Assembly: GCF_002154605.1 (NCBI RefSeq)
Contig: NZ_MUNE01000129.1
Location: 1 to 48,980 of the forward strand
DNA: 48,980 bases
DNA from: Streptomyces milbemycinicus
Lineage (GTDB): Bacteria > Actinomycetota > Actinomycetes > Streptomycetales > Streptomycetaceae
Direction of reading: 5' to 3'
The notes under the pieces are model-generated. The model had not been told where the DNA came from. It was given only the letters and a program-made list of their open reading frames with translations, and made no database searches. Position numbers and translations under genes: made by a program. Positions 15,332 to 25,012 of this stretch are shown in pieces (position 1 is the first letter of the stretch; every line of letters starts with the position of its first letter).

Positions 15332-17200
15332 ATGGCACGTACGTCCTCGCTCGTCGCCGGCTTCGTCGCGGGTGTCGTGGTGGCCGCGAGCACCACCGCG
15401 ATCGCCGTCACCGGCGCGAACACCGATACCGACCTCGATTCCAAGGCCACCACCACCTGGCTGACCGTCAAGGTCGCCGACGCCATGGGCACCAAGGACA
15501 CCATCACCTGGGTGCCCACCGGATCCTTCGCCACCTCCGCGGAGGAGCGGGTCCCGCGCTACCCGATGACCGCCATCCAGGGCAAGGACACCAAGGAGCT
15601 GAACCTCTCCGCCGTACGCAACGAGCAGGTCTCGGCGCAGCTGGCGATCGCGTCCGGCCAGGATCTCGACAACGTCAAGGCCGTGGTCGGCGATCTCACC
15701 GGACCCGGCGGGGCGAAGCTGTCCGGAGACGACACCCAGGTCCGGTTCGTGAAGTACGTACCCGTACAGCGTTCCAAGAGCGAGGTCGACTGGTCCGCCA
15801 CCATCGACCAGGTCAGCTCCGGCAAGGAGGTCTCCGGCGACCGCAACCCCGATGTGGTCGGCGACCCCCTCGAGGAGCGGTCCTCCGTGGACGTGCCCGC
15901 GTACGCGGCGCAGCCGCTGTGGTTCACCTTCCACATCCCCGAGAAGGCCAGGCCCGGCACCTACCGGGGCACGGTGAAGGTCGACGCCGACGGCCGCACC
16001 CAGGCGCGTTACCCGCTGACCATCGAGGTCGCGGACGCGAGCGCGCCCGACCCCGATGACTACGGCTTCTTCCTCGACGTATGGGCGCAGCCGGAGACCA
16101 TCGCACAGGCACACGGCGTGAAGCTCTGGTCCGACAAGCACTGGAAGCTGATCGGGGCCTACAGCCGCGACCTGGCTTCCCGCGGTCAGAAGGTCATCAA
16201 CACCACCATCGTCGACAACCCCTGGCACCATCAGTGGTCGCTGGGCACCCGGGAGTCGCAGACGGCCACGCCGTACTCCAGCATGGTCGGCTGGACCTGG
16301 GACGGGAAAAAGTTCTCCTTCGACTTCGCCCGCTGGGACAAGTACGTCCGGACCGCCAGACGCGCCGGGCTCGGGCCCGACATCGGCGCCTTCTCCATGC
16401 TGGCGTTCCAGGACAAGGAGCACCTCACCTACACCGACACCCGTACCGGCAGGACCGTCTACGAGAACGTCGATCTGGGCGGGGACCGCTGGCGGGAGGC
16501 GTGGGGGGCTTTTCTGCCCGCCTTCGAGAAGCATCTGAAGGCGAAGGGCTGGCTGGAGGACACCTGGCTGTCCTTCGACGAGCGCCCGATCAGCACCATG
16601 ACGGTCGTCAAGGACTTCGTCCACGAGATCGCGCCGGCCTTCGACGACCGTATCTCCGTCGCCGGGTCGATCAGCACGGAGGGCGTCGCGTCGAACCTGT
16701 CCGTCGACTGGGGCGGCATCGACGCGATGACGAAGGAGAAAGTGGCGGAACGGCGCGCGGCCGGAAAGATCACCACCTTCTACGTGTACGGCTCACCGGC
16801 TCATCCGAACACCCTGTCGTACTCTCCCGCCGTCGAGGCACGCATGCTGCCGTGGATCTCCGCCCAGCGGAATCTCGATGGGTTTCTGCGCTGGTCGTAC
16901 AACAGCTGGACCCGTGACCCCTTCGATCAGCCGGTGCACATCTTCACCCAGGGCGACGAATACCTGGTCTACCCCGGCAAGGACGGGCCGATGTCCAGCA
17001 TCCGCTGGGAGCAGTTGAAGGAGGGCATCGAGGACTACGAGCTGATCGCCGAGCTGAGGAAGAAGGAGGCCGGCGCCGCCGACAGCGACGCCCTGACCGA
17101 GGCCCTCGCCACGGCGACCCGGAACCTCGACGGCCGTACGAAGGACGTCACCGACATCGAGACCGCGCGGGCGGCCGTGGTGAAGGGGCTGACGTCATGA
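15332..17200 (+). CDS. DUF4091 / GH123-like secreted glycosidase (putative beta-N-acetylgalactosaminidase)
   Basis: 622 residues with an N-terminal hydrophobic export segment (VAGFVAGVVVAASTTAIAV), an N-terminal beta-domain and a C-terminal barrel ending in the DUF4091 signature (GFLRWSYNSW, then SIRWEQLKEGIEDYELI). LSFDERP carries an Asp-Glu pair (D416-E417) where GH123 enzymes have their substrate-assisted catalytic pair. GH123 members cleave beta-GalNAc from glycolipids and other glycans, so a beta-N-acetylgalactosaminidase is the best guess. The ATG at 15332 has GAGAGAGGGAG upstream. It lies 110 bp after the GH31 gene and overlaps the GH35 start by 4 bp. Confidence 0.78.
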   Translation: MARTSSLVAGFVAGVVVAASTTAIAVTGANTDTDLDSKATTTWLTVKVADAMGTKDTITWVPTGSFATSAEERVPRYPMTAIQGKDTKELNLSAVRNEQVSAQLAIASGQDLDNVKAVVGDLTGPGGAKLSGDDTQVRFVKYVPVQRSKSEVDWSATIDQVSSGKEVSGDRNPDVVGDPLEERSSVDVPAYAAQPLWFTFHIPEKARPGTYRGTVKVDADGRTQARYPLTIEVADASAPDPDDYGFFLDVWAQPETIAQAHGVKLWSDKHWKLIGAYSRDLASRGQKVINTTIVDNPWHHQWSLGTRESQTATPYSSMVGWTWDGKKFSFDFARWDKYVRTARRAGLGPDIGAFSMLAFQDKEHLTYTDTRTGRTVYENVDLGGDRWREAWGAFLPAFEKHLKAKGWLEDTWLSFDERPISTMTVVKDFVHEIAPAFDDRISVAGSISTEGVASNLSVDWGGIDAMTKEKVAERRAAGKITTFYVYGSPAHPNTLSYSPAVEARMLPWISAQRNLDGFLRWSYNSWTRDPFDQPVHIFTQGDEYLVYPGKDGPMSSIRWEQLKEGIEDYELIAELRKKEAGAADSDALTEALATATRNLDGRTKDVTDIETARAAVVKGLTS

Positions 17201-20200
17201 AAGGGCGATGGCGCTCCCTGTTGCTCGCCGCGCTTCTGACCGTCATTCCCCTGACCGGTCCGGCCGCCGCGACACCGGCTCAGGCGAAGCCGCGGACGCA
17301 GGAGCACACGGTCACTTACGACCAGTACTCCGTGAAGGTCGACGGCGAGCCCCTGTACATCTGGGGCGCCGAGTTCCACTACTTCCGGCTGCCCAGCCCC
17401 GACGCATGGCGTGACGTACTCCAGAAGATCAAGGCGGGCGGATTCAACGCGGTCTCGCTGTACTTCGACTGGGGTTACCACTCGGCCAAGCCGGGTTCGT
17501 ACGACTTCACCGGCATCCGTGATGTGGAACGGCTGCTGGACGAGGCCGAGCGCGCGGGTCTGTATGTGATCGCCCGCCCCGGCCCGTACATCAACGCCGA
17601 GGTCTCCGGTGGCGGCTTCCCGGCCTGGCGGAAGACGCGAAAGGGCGTGAACCGCACCTCCGAGACCGACTACCTCGACGACGCGCGCGAGTGGATGAGC
17701 CGGATCAACCACATCATCGCCCGCCGCCAGCTCACCCGGGGCACCGGCACAGTGATCCTCTACCAGGTCGAGAACGAGTACCAGGGCGGCCGCCACGACG
17801 CCGACTACATGCAGACCCTCATCGACTGGGCGAAGAGCGACGGCATCGACGTGCCCACCTTTGTCAACGACGGAGGTGCCAACAAGAACTGGGTGAGCGG
17901 CAAGGGCGCCCCCGACATCTACGGCTTCGACGCCTACCCGCAGGGCTTCGACTGCTCGAAACCCGACACCTGGAAGAACCTGCCGGACTATTCGTACGCG
18001 GGCGAGTGGAAGCCCGAGTCCCCGCTGATCATCCCGGAGGCGCAGGGCGGCGCCTTCGACCCCTGGGGCGGCACCGGGTACCAGGACTGCGCGCAGCTCA
18101 CCGGCGCCGACTTCACCCGGGTGTTCAGCAAGATGAACATCGCCGCCGGGGTGAGTGGCCAGTCCTTCTATATGACGTACGGCGGCACCAACTGGGGCTG
18201 GCTCGCCGATCCGAACGCGGTGTACACGTCGTACGACTACGGGGCTCCGATCAACGAGTCCCGTCAGCTGACCGACAAGTACCAGGAGTTCAAGCGCCTC
18301 GGGTACTTGGTCAACTCGGTCCGCTCGCTGGCGCGGACCGACAAGGCCGAGGCGCCCACTCCTTCCGATGAGGCACTGCGCGTCGACCGGCGGGTCAACC
18401 CCGACGACGGCACCCAGTTCTTCACCGTCCGGCACGCCGACACCCGGGTGAAGGACAAGGATGAGACCACTCTGTCCCTGACCGGCGCGGACGGCGACTA
18501 TCCGCGCGTGCCGCAGCAGGGCACGATCACGGTCGACGGCCGGGACGCCAAACTCCTTGTCGCGGGCTACGACCTGGGCGATCAGCGGCTCGTCTACTCC
18601 ACCTCGGAGATCATGACGCACGCACGCGTCGGCGACCGTGACGTGGCGCTGCTGTACGGACGCAAGGGCGAGGCCGGTGAGACCGTCCTGCGGTACGCGA
18701 AGCGGCCGAAGGTCACCGTGCTCGACGGCGATGTCACCACCGCCTGGGATGCCGAACGCGGTGATCTGCGGCTGGACTACACCCACGACGGACTGGCCCG
18801 AGTGCTGGTGAACGGCCTGGAACTGCTGATCGCCGACACCGCGGAGACCGCCCGCTGGTGGCGGCAGGACACCGCCGCGGGCCCGGTCCTCGTGCGTGGC
18901 CCGTCGCTCGTCCGTACGGCCGAACTGGCCGACGGAACGCTGAAGCTGACCGGCGACTCCACCGATGCCTCGAAGATCGAGGTCATCGCGGACGCCACCA
19001 AAGTGACGTGGAACGGCCGCGCGGCGGCCGTCACCCAGGCGCCTCGCCCCATCGAACTGCCCGAGCTGACGACGTGGAAGTACAAGGAGGAAGCGCCGGA
19101 GTCCGCCCCGGGCTTCGACGACTCCGCCTGGACCACCGCCGCCAGGCTCAGCGCCAACAACGCCGAACTGGACGGATCGCTGCCCGTCCTCGCGATGGAC
19201 GAGTACGGCTACCACCACGGCGACGTCTGGTACCGCGGCCGGTTCACGACCACGGGGAAGGCGACCGCGATCGCGCTGAACGCCAACACCGGACCGACCG
19301 GCCAGTACTCGGTATGGCTCAACGGCAGCTATCTCGGCAGCTCCGGCGACGGCGCGCACACCTTCGACATCCCGGCGGGGACGCTCGTAGCGGAAGGCGA
19401 CAACGTCCTCTCTGCGCTCGTCGAGAACGCGGGCCACAACGAGGAATGGGGCCACGACTACTCCAAGGAACCGCGCGGCCTGCTCGGCGCCGAGGTGATC
19501 GGCGGAGCCACCACCCTCACCTGGAAGATCCAGGGCGCCCGGGGCGGCGAGAACCCCGCCGACGCCGCACGGGGCCCGTACAACAACGGCGGGCTGTACG
19601 GGGAGCGGGCCGGCTGGTCGCTGCCGGGTTACCCCGACAACGGCTGGAGCCGCACCACCCTGTCCGGGCAGACCGGGAAGACCGGGCCCGGCGTGCGGTG
19701 GTACCGCACCACCGCCGGGCTCGACCTGCCGCGGGGCCAGGACAACGCGATCGCGTTGGATCTCGCCGAACCCAAGGGCGGAAGCACCGACTACCGCGCC
19801 CAGATCTTCGTCAACGGCTGGCTGATCGGCCGCTACCTGGCCGACACCGGGCCCCAGACGCGCTTCGTCATCCCCAAGGGCATCCTGCACGAGCAGGGCG
19901 GCAACACCGTCGCCCTGGCCGTCTGGTCCACCGAGAAGGCTTCTGGCCCCGGCTCCGCGACCCTCGTCGACCTCGGCGCGTCGGCGGGCGGGATCAAGGT
20001 CCGTACGGTGGACGCGCCCTCGTACGACGCCAGGACCTACGCCATGCCGGCGTCGGGCGCCCGGGTCACCGTCGGCGCCGAGCCGTTCCTGAGCACCGGC
20101 ACGGCCACCGAGGTCCCCGTCACGCTCACCGTGCCGAAGGGCGCGCCGACCGCCCGGAACGTCAAGCTGGCGCTGACCGTGCCGGACGGCTGGACCGCGA

Positions 20201-20838
20201 CCACCGACGACACCACCCGCTTCGACCGGGTCCTGCCCGGCGACACGGTGACCGCGGCCTATACCGTCACCCCGCCCGGCGACCCGGTTCACTACGCCGT
20301 CCTGTCCGCGACCGCGGAGCTGACGCAGACCGGCCACCCAGGCACCGTCACCGGCCGGCGGGCCGTTCAGGTGCCGCCGCCGGGGCTGTCCGCCGACGCC
20401 TACGTGAGCGACCTGACCCTGGTCAAGGCGGTCAACGGCTGGGGCCCGGTCGAGAAGGACGCCTCCAACGGCGAGTCCGCGGCGGGCGACGGGCGGCCGC
20501 TCGCGATCGGCGGCACCACATACGCCAAGGGCCTCGGCGTGCACGCGAACAGCCAGATCCGGGTCTACCTCGGCGGCGGCTGCACCCGGTTCACCGCCAC
20601 CACCGGGGTGGACGACGAGGTCGGTGACAACGGCAGCGCCTCCTTCCAGGTGATCGCCGACGGCCGCTCACTCTTCACTGGTCCGGTGCTGTACGGCTCC
20701 GGCGGCGGCGCCCCCGTCAACGTGGACGTGACCGGTGCCCGCTGGCTGGACCTGCTGGTCGACGGCGACGGCGATGTCTCCACCGACCACGCCGACTGGG
20801 CGGACGCCAAGCTGACCTGCGCGGGAGGCACCTCGTGA
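17197..20838 (+). CDS. Secreted GH35 beta-galactosidase with NEW3 and NPCBM domains (copy 1)
   Basis: 1213 residues with a Sec signal (about 1-30). The GH35 barrel follows, with acid/base Glu194 in QVENEYQ and nucleophile Glu281 in IIPEAQGG, plus MTYGGTNWGWLADP typical of the family. Beta-rich jelly-roll domains with YRGRF and VSVWLNG-type strands follow. Near the C-terminus are a NEW3 domain (about 955-1060) and an NPCBM domain (NGWGPVEKD, KGLGVHANSQIRVYLGG, HADWADAKLTC). It removes terminal beta-galactose outside the cell. The ATG overlaps the previous stop (ATGA). It is a tandem paralogue of the next gene. Confidence 0.92.
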   Translation: MKGRWRSLLLAALLTVIPLTGPAAATPAQAKPRTQEHTVTYDQYSVKVDGEPLYIWGAEFHYFRLPSPDAWRDVLQKIKAGGFNAVSLYFDWGYHSAKPGSYDFTGIRDVERLLDEAERAGLYVIARPGPYINAEVSGGGFPAWRKTRKGVNRTSETDYLDDAREWMSRINHIIARRQLTRGTGTVILYQVENEYQGGRHDADYMQTLIDWAKSDGIDVPTFVNDGGANKNWVSGKGAPDIYGFDAYPQGFDCSKPDTWKNLPDYSYAGEWKPESPLIIPEAQGGAFDPWGGTGYQDCAQLTGADFTRVFSKMNIAAGVSGQSFYMTYGGTNWGWLADPNAVYTSYDYGAPINESRQLTDKYQEFKRLGYLVNSVRSLARTDKAEAPTPSDEALRVDRRVNPDDGTQFFTVRHADTRVKDKDETTLSLTGADGDYPRVPQQGTITVDGRDAKLLVAGYDLGDQRLVYSTSEIMTHARVGDRDVALLYGRKGEAGETVLRYAKRPKVTVLDGDVTTAWDAERGDLRLDYTHDGLARVLVNGLELLIADTAETARWWRQDTAAGPVLVRGPSLVRTAELADGTLKLTGDSTDASKIEVIADATKVTWNGRAAAVTQAPRPIELPELTTWKYKEEAPESAPGFDDSAWTTAARLSANNAELDGSLPVLAMDEYGYHHGDVWYRGRFTTTGKATAIALNANTGPTGQYSVWLNGSYLGSSGDGAHTFDIPAGTLVAEGDNVLSALVENAGHNEEWGHDYSKEPRGLLGAEVIGGATTLTWKIQGARGGENPADAARGPYNNGGLYGERAGWSLPGYPDNGWSRTTLSGQTGKTGPGVRWYRTTAGLDLPRGQDNAIALDLAEPKGGSTDYRAQIFVNGWLIGRYLADTGPQTRFVIPKGILHEQGGNTVALAVWSTEKASGPGSATLVDLGASAGGIKVRTVDAPSYDARTYAMPASGARVTVGAEPFLSTGTATEVPVTLTVPKGAPTARNVKLALTVPDGWTATTDDTTRFDRVLPGDTVTAAYTVTPPGDPVHYAVLSATAELTQTGHPGTVTGRRAVQVPPPGLSADAYVSDLTLVKAVNGWGPVEKDASNGESAAGDGRPLAIGGTTYAKGLGVHANSQIRVYLGGGCTRFTATTGVDDEVGDNGSASFQVIADGRSLFTGPVLYGSGGGAPVNVDVTGARWLDLLVDGDGDVSTDHADWADAKLTCAGGTS

Positions 20839-23800
20839 ACTCCGTCCGTTTTCCGTCCCCTTCCGGCCTCGCGCGAGTTGGACGGCTCCGCTCCGCGCTG
20901 GCCGGAGCGCTGGCCGCCGTACTGCTCGCGGTCCTGTCCACGGCTGTGCCCGCCCACGCCACGGGCACAGCCGCCGAAGCCACCAAGGCCACGCCTCATA
21001 CGGTCAGTTACGACAAGTACTCCGTCAAAGTCGACGGAGAACGGCTCTTCGTATGGTCCGGAGAGTTCCACTACTGGCGGCTCCCCAGCCCCGACCTGTG
21101 GCGTGACGTCCTTCAGAAGATCAAGGCAAGCGGTATGAACGCCGTCTCGATCTACTTCGACTGGGCCTACCATTCCCCCGCGAAGGGCCGTTACGACTTC
21201 ACCGGCGTCCGTGACGTCGACAAGCTGCTCGACATGGCCGAGGAGGCCGGGCTCTATGTCATCGCCCGCCCCGGACCGTACATCAACGCCGAGACGGACG
21301 GCGGAGGCTTCCCCGGCTGGCTGATGACCCAGAAGGGACAGGCCCGCTCCACCGACCCCGGATACCTCGCCGCCGCCCGCGAGTGGCTCCGGGAAATCGA
21401 CCGGATCCTCGCCCGCCGCCAGGTCACCGACGGCACCGGACCGGTGCTGCTCTACCAGGTCGAGAACGAGCTGTACGACCCGGAAGGGCGTGACTACATC
21501 GTCGAGTTGAGCAAGCAGGTGCGGGCCGACGGCATCACCGTGCCCCTCGTCGGCAACGAGCCGATGCCGCAGTACGCGGGCGGTGAGGGCCTGGACTTCG
21601 TCGGCGAGCTGGACCAGTACAACTCCTTCTGCAAGGGCGAGTGGTGGCTGCCCACCCTCAAGCGGCAGCAGGACGACGCACCGCTGGCGATCTTCGAGGC
21701 GGGCACCGGCTGGTTCCAGACCTGGGGAGACACGGGCTACGAGAAGTGCCGGGAGAAGATGGGCCCGGCGTACCAGAAGATCGTCAACAAGCACGAGGTC
21801 ATGCAGGGCACGACGATCGAGAACCTTTACATGACCTACGGCGGCACCAACTGGGGCTGGCTCGCCGACCCGCGCCAGGTCTACACCTCGTACGACTACG
21901 GCGCACCGATCAGCGAGCCGCGCCAGACCGGCGCCGACTACGACGAGATGAAGCGCCAGGGCCTCTTCTACACCACCACAGGACCACTCACCGCGACCGA
22001 TCCGGCCGACGCGCCCGACTCGTCCAACGACGCCGTACACATCGAAGCCCGCGCCAACCCGGACACCGGCACCCAGTTCCTCTACCTCCGCCACGGCGAC
22101 CCGATGGCCGGCGCCGACGCCACCACCGCCTTCGACTGGGCGACCCCGGACGGCAGCTATCCGGTCACCGCGCGGCTGAACGGCAGGACCGGCAAGATCC
22201 TCATCGCCGGCCACGACCTCGGCGGCGGGCAGCGGCTCGTCTACTCCACCAGCGAGCTGCTGACCAGCACACGGACCGGTGGCCGCACGCAAGCCGTGCT
22301 GTACGGCGGCGAAGGCGACCCCGGGCAGACCATGCTCCGTTACTCCGCCAAGCCCAAGGTCACCGTGGTCGACGGCGAGGCCGACGCGACCTGGGACGCC
22401 GAGCGCGGCGACCTGAAGCTGGACTACACCCACTCCGGTCTCACCCGGGTCCTCGTCCAGGGCGGTGGCCGCCCCGATCTGCTGCTCCTCATCGGCACCG
22501 ACAGCCAGGCCGCCGATTTCTGGCGGCAGGACACCAAGGCCGGTCCGGTCCTGGAACGCGGCACCGAACTGGTCCGTACGGCATCCGTCACCGGCCGGAC
22601 GCTCGCCCTCACCGGGGACGCCCGGAAGGCCGGGCCGCTGGAGGTCTTCGCACCGCCCGGCGTACGGAGCGTCACCTGGAACGGCGCACCCCTGAAGGTG
22701 AAGCCGACTGCCTCCGGCAGCCTGCTCGGCACGGTGCCCGGTCCGAAAGACGTCACCCTCCCCGAGCTGACCGGCTGGAAGACATCCGCGGAAACCCCTG
22801 AGGCCGACCCGGACTTCGACGACTCGTCCTGGACGTACGCCGACAAGCTGACCACCGACAACCCCACCGAGCCCGGGACTCTGCCGGTGCTCTACCAGGA
22901 CGAGTACGGCTACCACTACGGCTACGTGTGGTACCGCGGCCGCTTCAAGGCCACCGGCACCGAGAAGTCCCTGTCCCTCGCCGCGAACGCCACCAACCCC
23001 GACACCTCGTCGGGGGCGGTGGGCGCGTACTCGGTGTGGATCAACGGAAAGTTCGCCGGGACGAGCAAGACCGGCCGCCGGACCTTCCCCATCGCGGACG
23101 GTCTGCTGCGCAAGGGCAAGGACAACGTGGTCTCCGTCCTGGTCGGCACCATGGGCCACAACGAGGACTTCACCTGGAACAGCGACGACCACAAGCAGCC
23201 GCGCGGGCTGACCACGGCGTATCTCGCCGGCTCCGACGCGCAGATCACCTGGCGCGTCCAGGGTGCCCGGGGCGGCGAAAAACCCGTCGACACCGTGCGC
23301 GGGCATATGAACAACGGCGGTCTGTACGGCGAGCGGGCGGGCTGGACACTGCCCGGCCACCCGGACCGCTCCTGGGCCGACGCCACACTGCCGGCCATCG
23401 GCAACACCCCCGGCATCGCCTGGTACCGCACCACCTTCACCCCCCGGCTGCCCAAGGGCCAGGACGTGTCCGTCGGCGTCACCATCACCGACGACCCCGA
23501 CCGGAACTACCGCGCCCTCATCTATGTCAACGGCTGGCTGATGGGCCAGTACGTCAACGACACCGGCCCGCAGCGCACCTTCCCCGTTCCAGGCGGCATC
23601 CTGCGCGCCGACGGCAAGAACACCATCGCCATCGCCTCGTGGAGCGAGGACGCCAAGAGCGGCGGCCTCGGAAAGGTGGGTCTCACCACCCTTGGCAATG
23701 TCACCTCCTCGCTGCGGGTCGCCGATGTGGCCGCTCCGGCCTACGACGCCGCCGCCTACGCCGACCCGGCCACCCCGGCGCGGGTGACCGTCGACGCCCC

Positions 23801-24578
23801 CGACACCGTCGAGCCGGACGGCAGCTACCAGGTCACGGCCGCGGTCTCCGTCCCGGACGAGGGCAAGCCGCTCCGCGACCTCACCCTGAGCCCGGACCTG
23901 CCGGACGGCTGGACCGCGACCCCGGCCGGCCCGGTCCGGCTCGGCACCCTGGAACCCGGTGCCTCGGCGAGCGTGAAATGGACCATCTCCGTGCCATCGG
24001 CCCAGAAGACCGGCACCGTCGCGATCGTCGGCGCCACCGCCGCGTTCACTCGGCGCGGCAAACCCGGCTCGGCGGCCGGGGAAGAGGTGGTGGCAGCGCA
24101 GCCACCGCCGCTCACGGCCGGCGAACACTACGTCAGCGATCTGCCGTTCCAGTCCAGCAGCAACGGCTGGGGCCCGGTCGAACGCGACCAGTCCGTCGGC
24201 GAGAACGCCGAAGGCGACGGCCGGCCGCTCACCCTGCACGACACCGTCTACGAGAAGGGTCTCGGTACGCACGCCGCCAGCAGCCTCCAGGTGTGGCTCG
24301 GCGGCACCTGCACCACTTTCCACGCGGCCCTCGGCCTCGACCAGGAGACCTACGGCCGCACCGACGGCCCGGCCACCGTCACCTACACCGTCCTCGCCGA
24401 CGGAACGCCCGTCTACGAGAGCGGCACCGTCGACCGGGACACCGCGACGAAGAAGATCGACGTCGACGTGGCAGGCGCGCGTCGGCTCGAACTCGTCGTC
24501 TCGGACGCCGGGGACGGCAACGCCCTCGACCACGCCGACTGGGCCGACGCCAAGCTGACCTGCGGCGGCGGGGCCTGA
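20835..24578 (+). CDS. Secreted GH35 beta-galactosidase with NEW3 and NPCBM domains (copy 2)
   Basis: 1247 residues with the same domain order as the preceding gene: signal peptide, GH35 barrel with acid/base Glu212 (QVENELYD) and nucleophile Glu288 (AIFEAGTGWF), jelly-roll domains, NEW3, and a C-terminal NPCBM (NGWGPVERDQSVGENAEGDG, HADWADAKLTC). Loops after the catalytic residues differ from copy 1: IPEAQGGAFDPWG there, FEAGTGWFQTWGD here. The two copies may prefer different linkages or aglycones. The GTG at 20835 overlaps the upstream stop (GTGA), and its own stop overlaps the next ATG, so translation is coupled. Confidence 0.92.
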   Translation: MNSVRFPSPSGLARVGRLRSALAGALAAVLLAVLSTAVPAHATGTAAEATKATPHTVSYDKYSVKVDGERLFVWSGEFHYWRLPSPDLWRDVLQKIKASGMNAVSIYFDWAYHSPAKGRYDFTGVRDVDKLLDMAEEAGLYVIARPGPYINAETDGGGFPGWLMTQKGQARSTDPGYLAAAREWLREIDRILARRQVTDGTGPVLLYQVENELYDPEGRDYIVELSKQVRADGITVPLVGNEPMPQYAGGEGLDFVGELDQYNSFCKGEWWLPTLKRQQDDAPLAIFEAGTGWFQTWGDTGYEKCREKMGPAYQKIVNKHEVMQGTTIENLYMTYGGTNWGWLADPRQVYTSYDYGAPISEPRQTGADYDEMKRQGLFYTTTGPLTATDPADAPDSSNDAVHIEARANPDTGTQFLYLRHGDPMAGADATTAFDWATPDGSYPVTARLNGRTGKILIAGHDLGGGQRLVYSTSELLTSTRTGGRTQAVLYGGEGDPGQTMLRYSAKPKVTVVDGEADATWDAERGDLKLDYTHSGLTRVLVQGGGRPDLLLLIGTDSQAADFWRQDTKAGPVLERGTELVRTASVTGRTLALTGDARKAGPLEVFAPPGVRSVTWNGAPLKVKPTASGSLLGTVPGPKDVTLPELTGWKTSAETPEADPDFDDSSWTYADKLTTDNPTEPGTLPVLYQDEYGYHYGYVWYRGRFKATGTEKSLSLAANATNPDTSSGAVGAYSVWINGKFAGTSKTGRRTFPIADGLLRKGKDNVVSVLVGTMGHNEDFTWNSDDHKQPRGLTTAYLAGSDAQITWRVQGARGGEKPVDTVRGHMNNGGLYGERAGWTLPGHPDRSWADATLPAIGNTPGIAWYRTTFTPRLPKGQDVSVGVTITDDPDRNYRALIYVNGWLMGQYVNDTGPQRTFPVPGGILRADGKNTIAIASWSEDAKSGGLGKVGLTTLGNVTSSLRVADVAAPAYDAAAYADPATPARVTVDAPDTVEPDGSYQVTAAVSVPDEGKPLRDLTLSPDLPDGWTATPAGPVRLGTLEPGASASVKWTISVPSAQKTGTVAIVGATAAFTRRGKPGSAAGEEVVAAQPPPLTAGEHYVSDLPFQSSSNGWGPVERDQSVGENAEGDGRPLTLHDTVYEKGLGTHAASSLQVWLGGTCTTFHAALGLDQETYGRTDGPATVTYTVLADGTPVYESGTVDRDTATKKIDVDVAGARRLELVVSDAGDGNALDHADWADAKLTCGGGA

Positions 24579-25003
24579 TGCCCGGCGTGAGACGGACCCT
24601 CCGCCGCTGCTCGGCGGCGCTGGCCCTGGCCGCCCCGCTGCTCGGCGCGGCCCCGGCAGCCGCCGGAACCGGGACGATCACCCTCGCGACACCGGACTAC
24701 GAACTGCGCGTCGCGACAGACCGGCTGACCCTCACCACGGTACGGGCGGGCCGGACCGTCCTGGCCACGGCGGAGGGGGCGTTCCGGTTCCGGATCGGCG
24801 GTGACTGGTACCTCGTCCGGGAGGTCACCCGGGACATCTTCCTGCCGTCCGGAGTGTGGCGGGACGTGGGCCGCGGCACGGTGATCCACGGCCCCGTGAC
24901 ACTCAAGGACTACGCGGCGCCTCTCGGGATCACCCCGGCGTTCGTGAACCTCAAGGCCAACGGCGCCGCCAAGGCGCTCAAGGCACTCCACCATGCTTCC
25001 TGA
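24578..25003 (+). pseudogene. GH31 relic: N- and C-terminal ends fused, catalytic barrel deleted
   Basis: An open 141-codon frame with a convincing signal peptide (SAALALAAPLLGAAPAAAG). The next segment parallels the start of the GH31 protein, as in VLATAEGAFRFRIGGDWYLV. The frame then jumps to a match with GH31 residues about 648-700, including DVGRGTVIHGP and LKDYAAPLGITPAFVNLKA. The roughly 530 residues between, including both catalytic Asp residues, are missing, and the frame stops before any NEW3 domain. It keeps coupled translation (ATGA) with the GH35 gene, so a small secreted beta-domain protein may still be made. Confidence 0.8.
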
Positions 25004-25012
25004 GGAGGACCC

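Noticed and set aside
17035..24533. Very long open frames on the minus strand opposite the GH35 genes (1169 and 1322 codons).
   Set aside because: They mirror codons of the plus-strand genes, are low-complexity Gly/Val/Asp/Arg-rich and show no domain; this is the usual antisense effect of high GC3.
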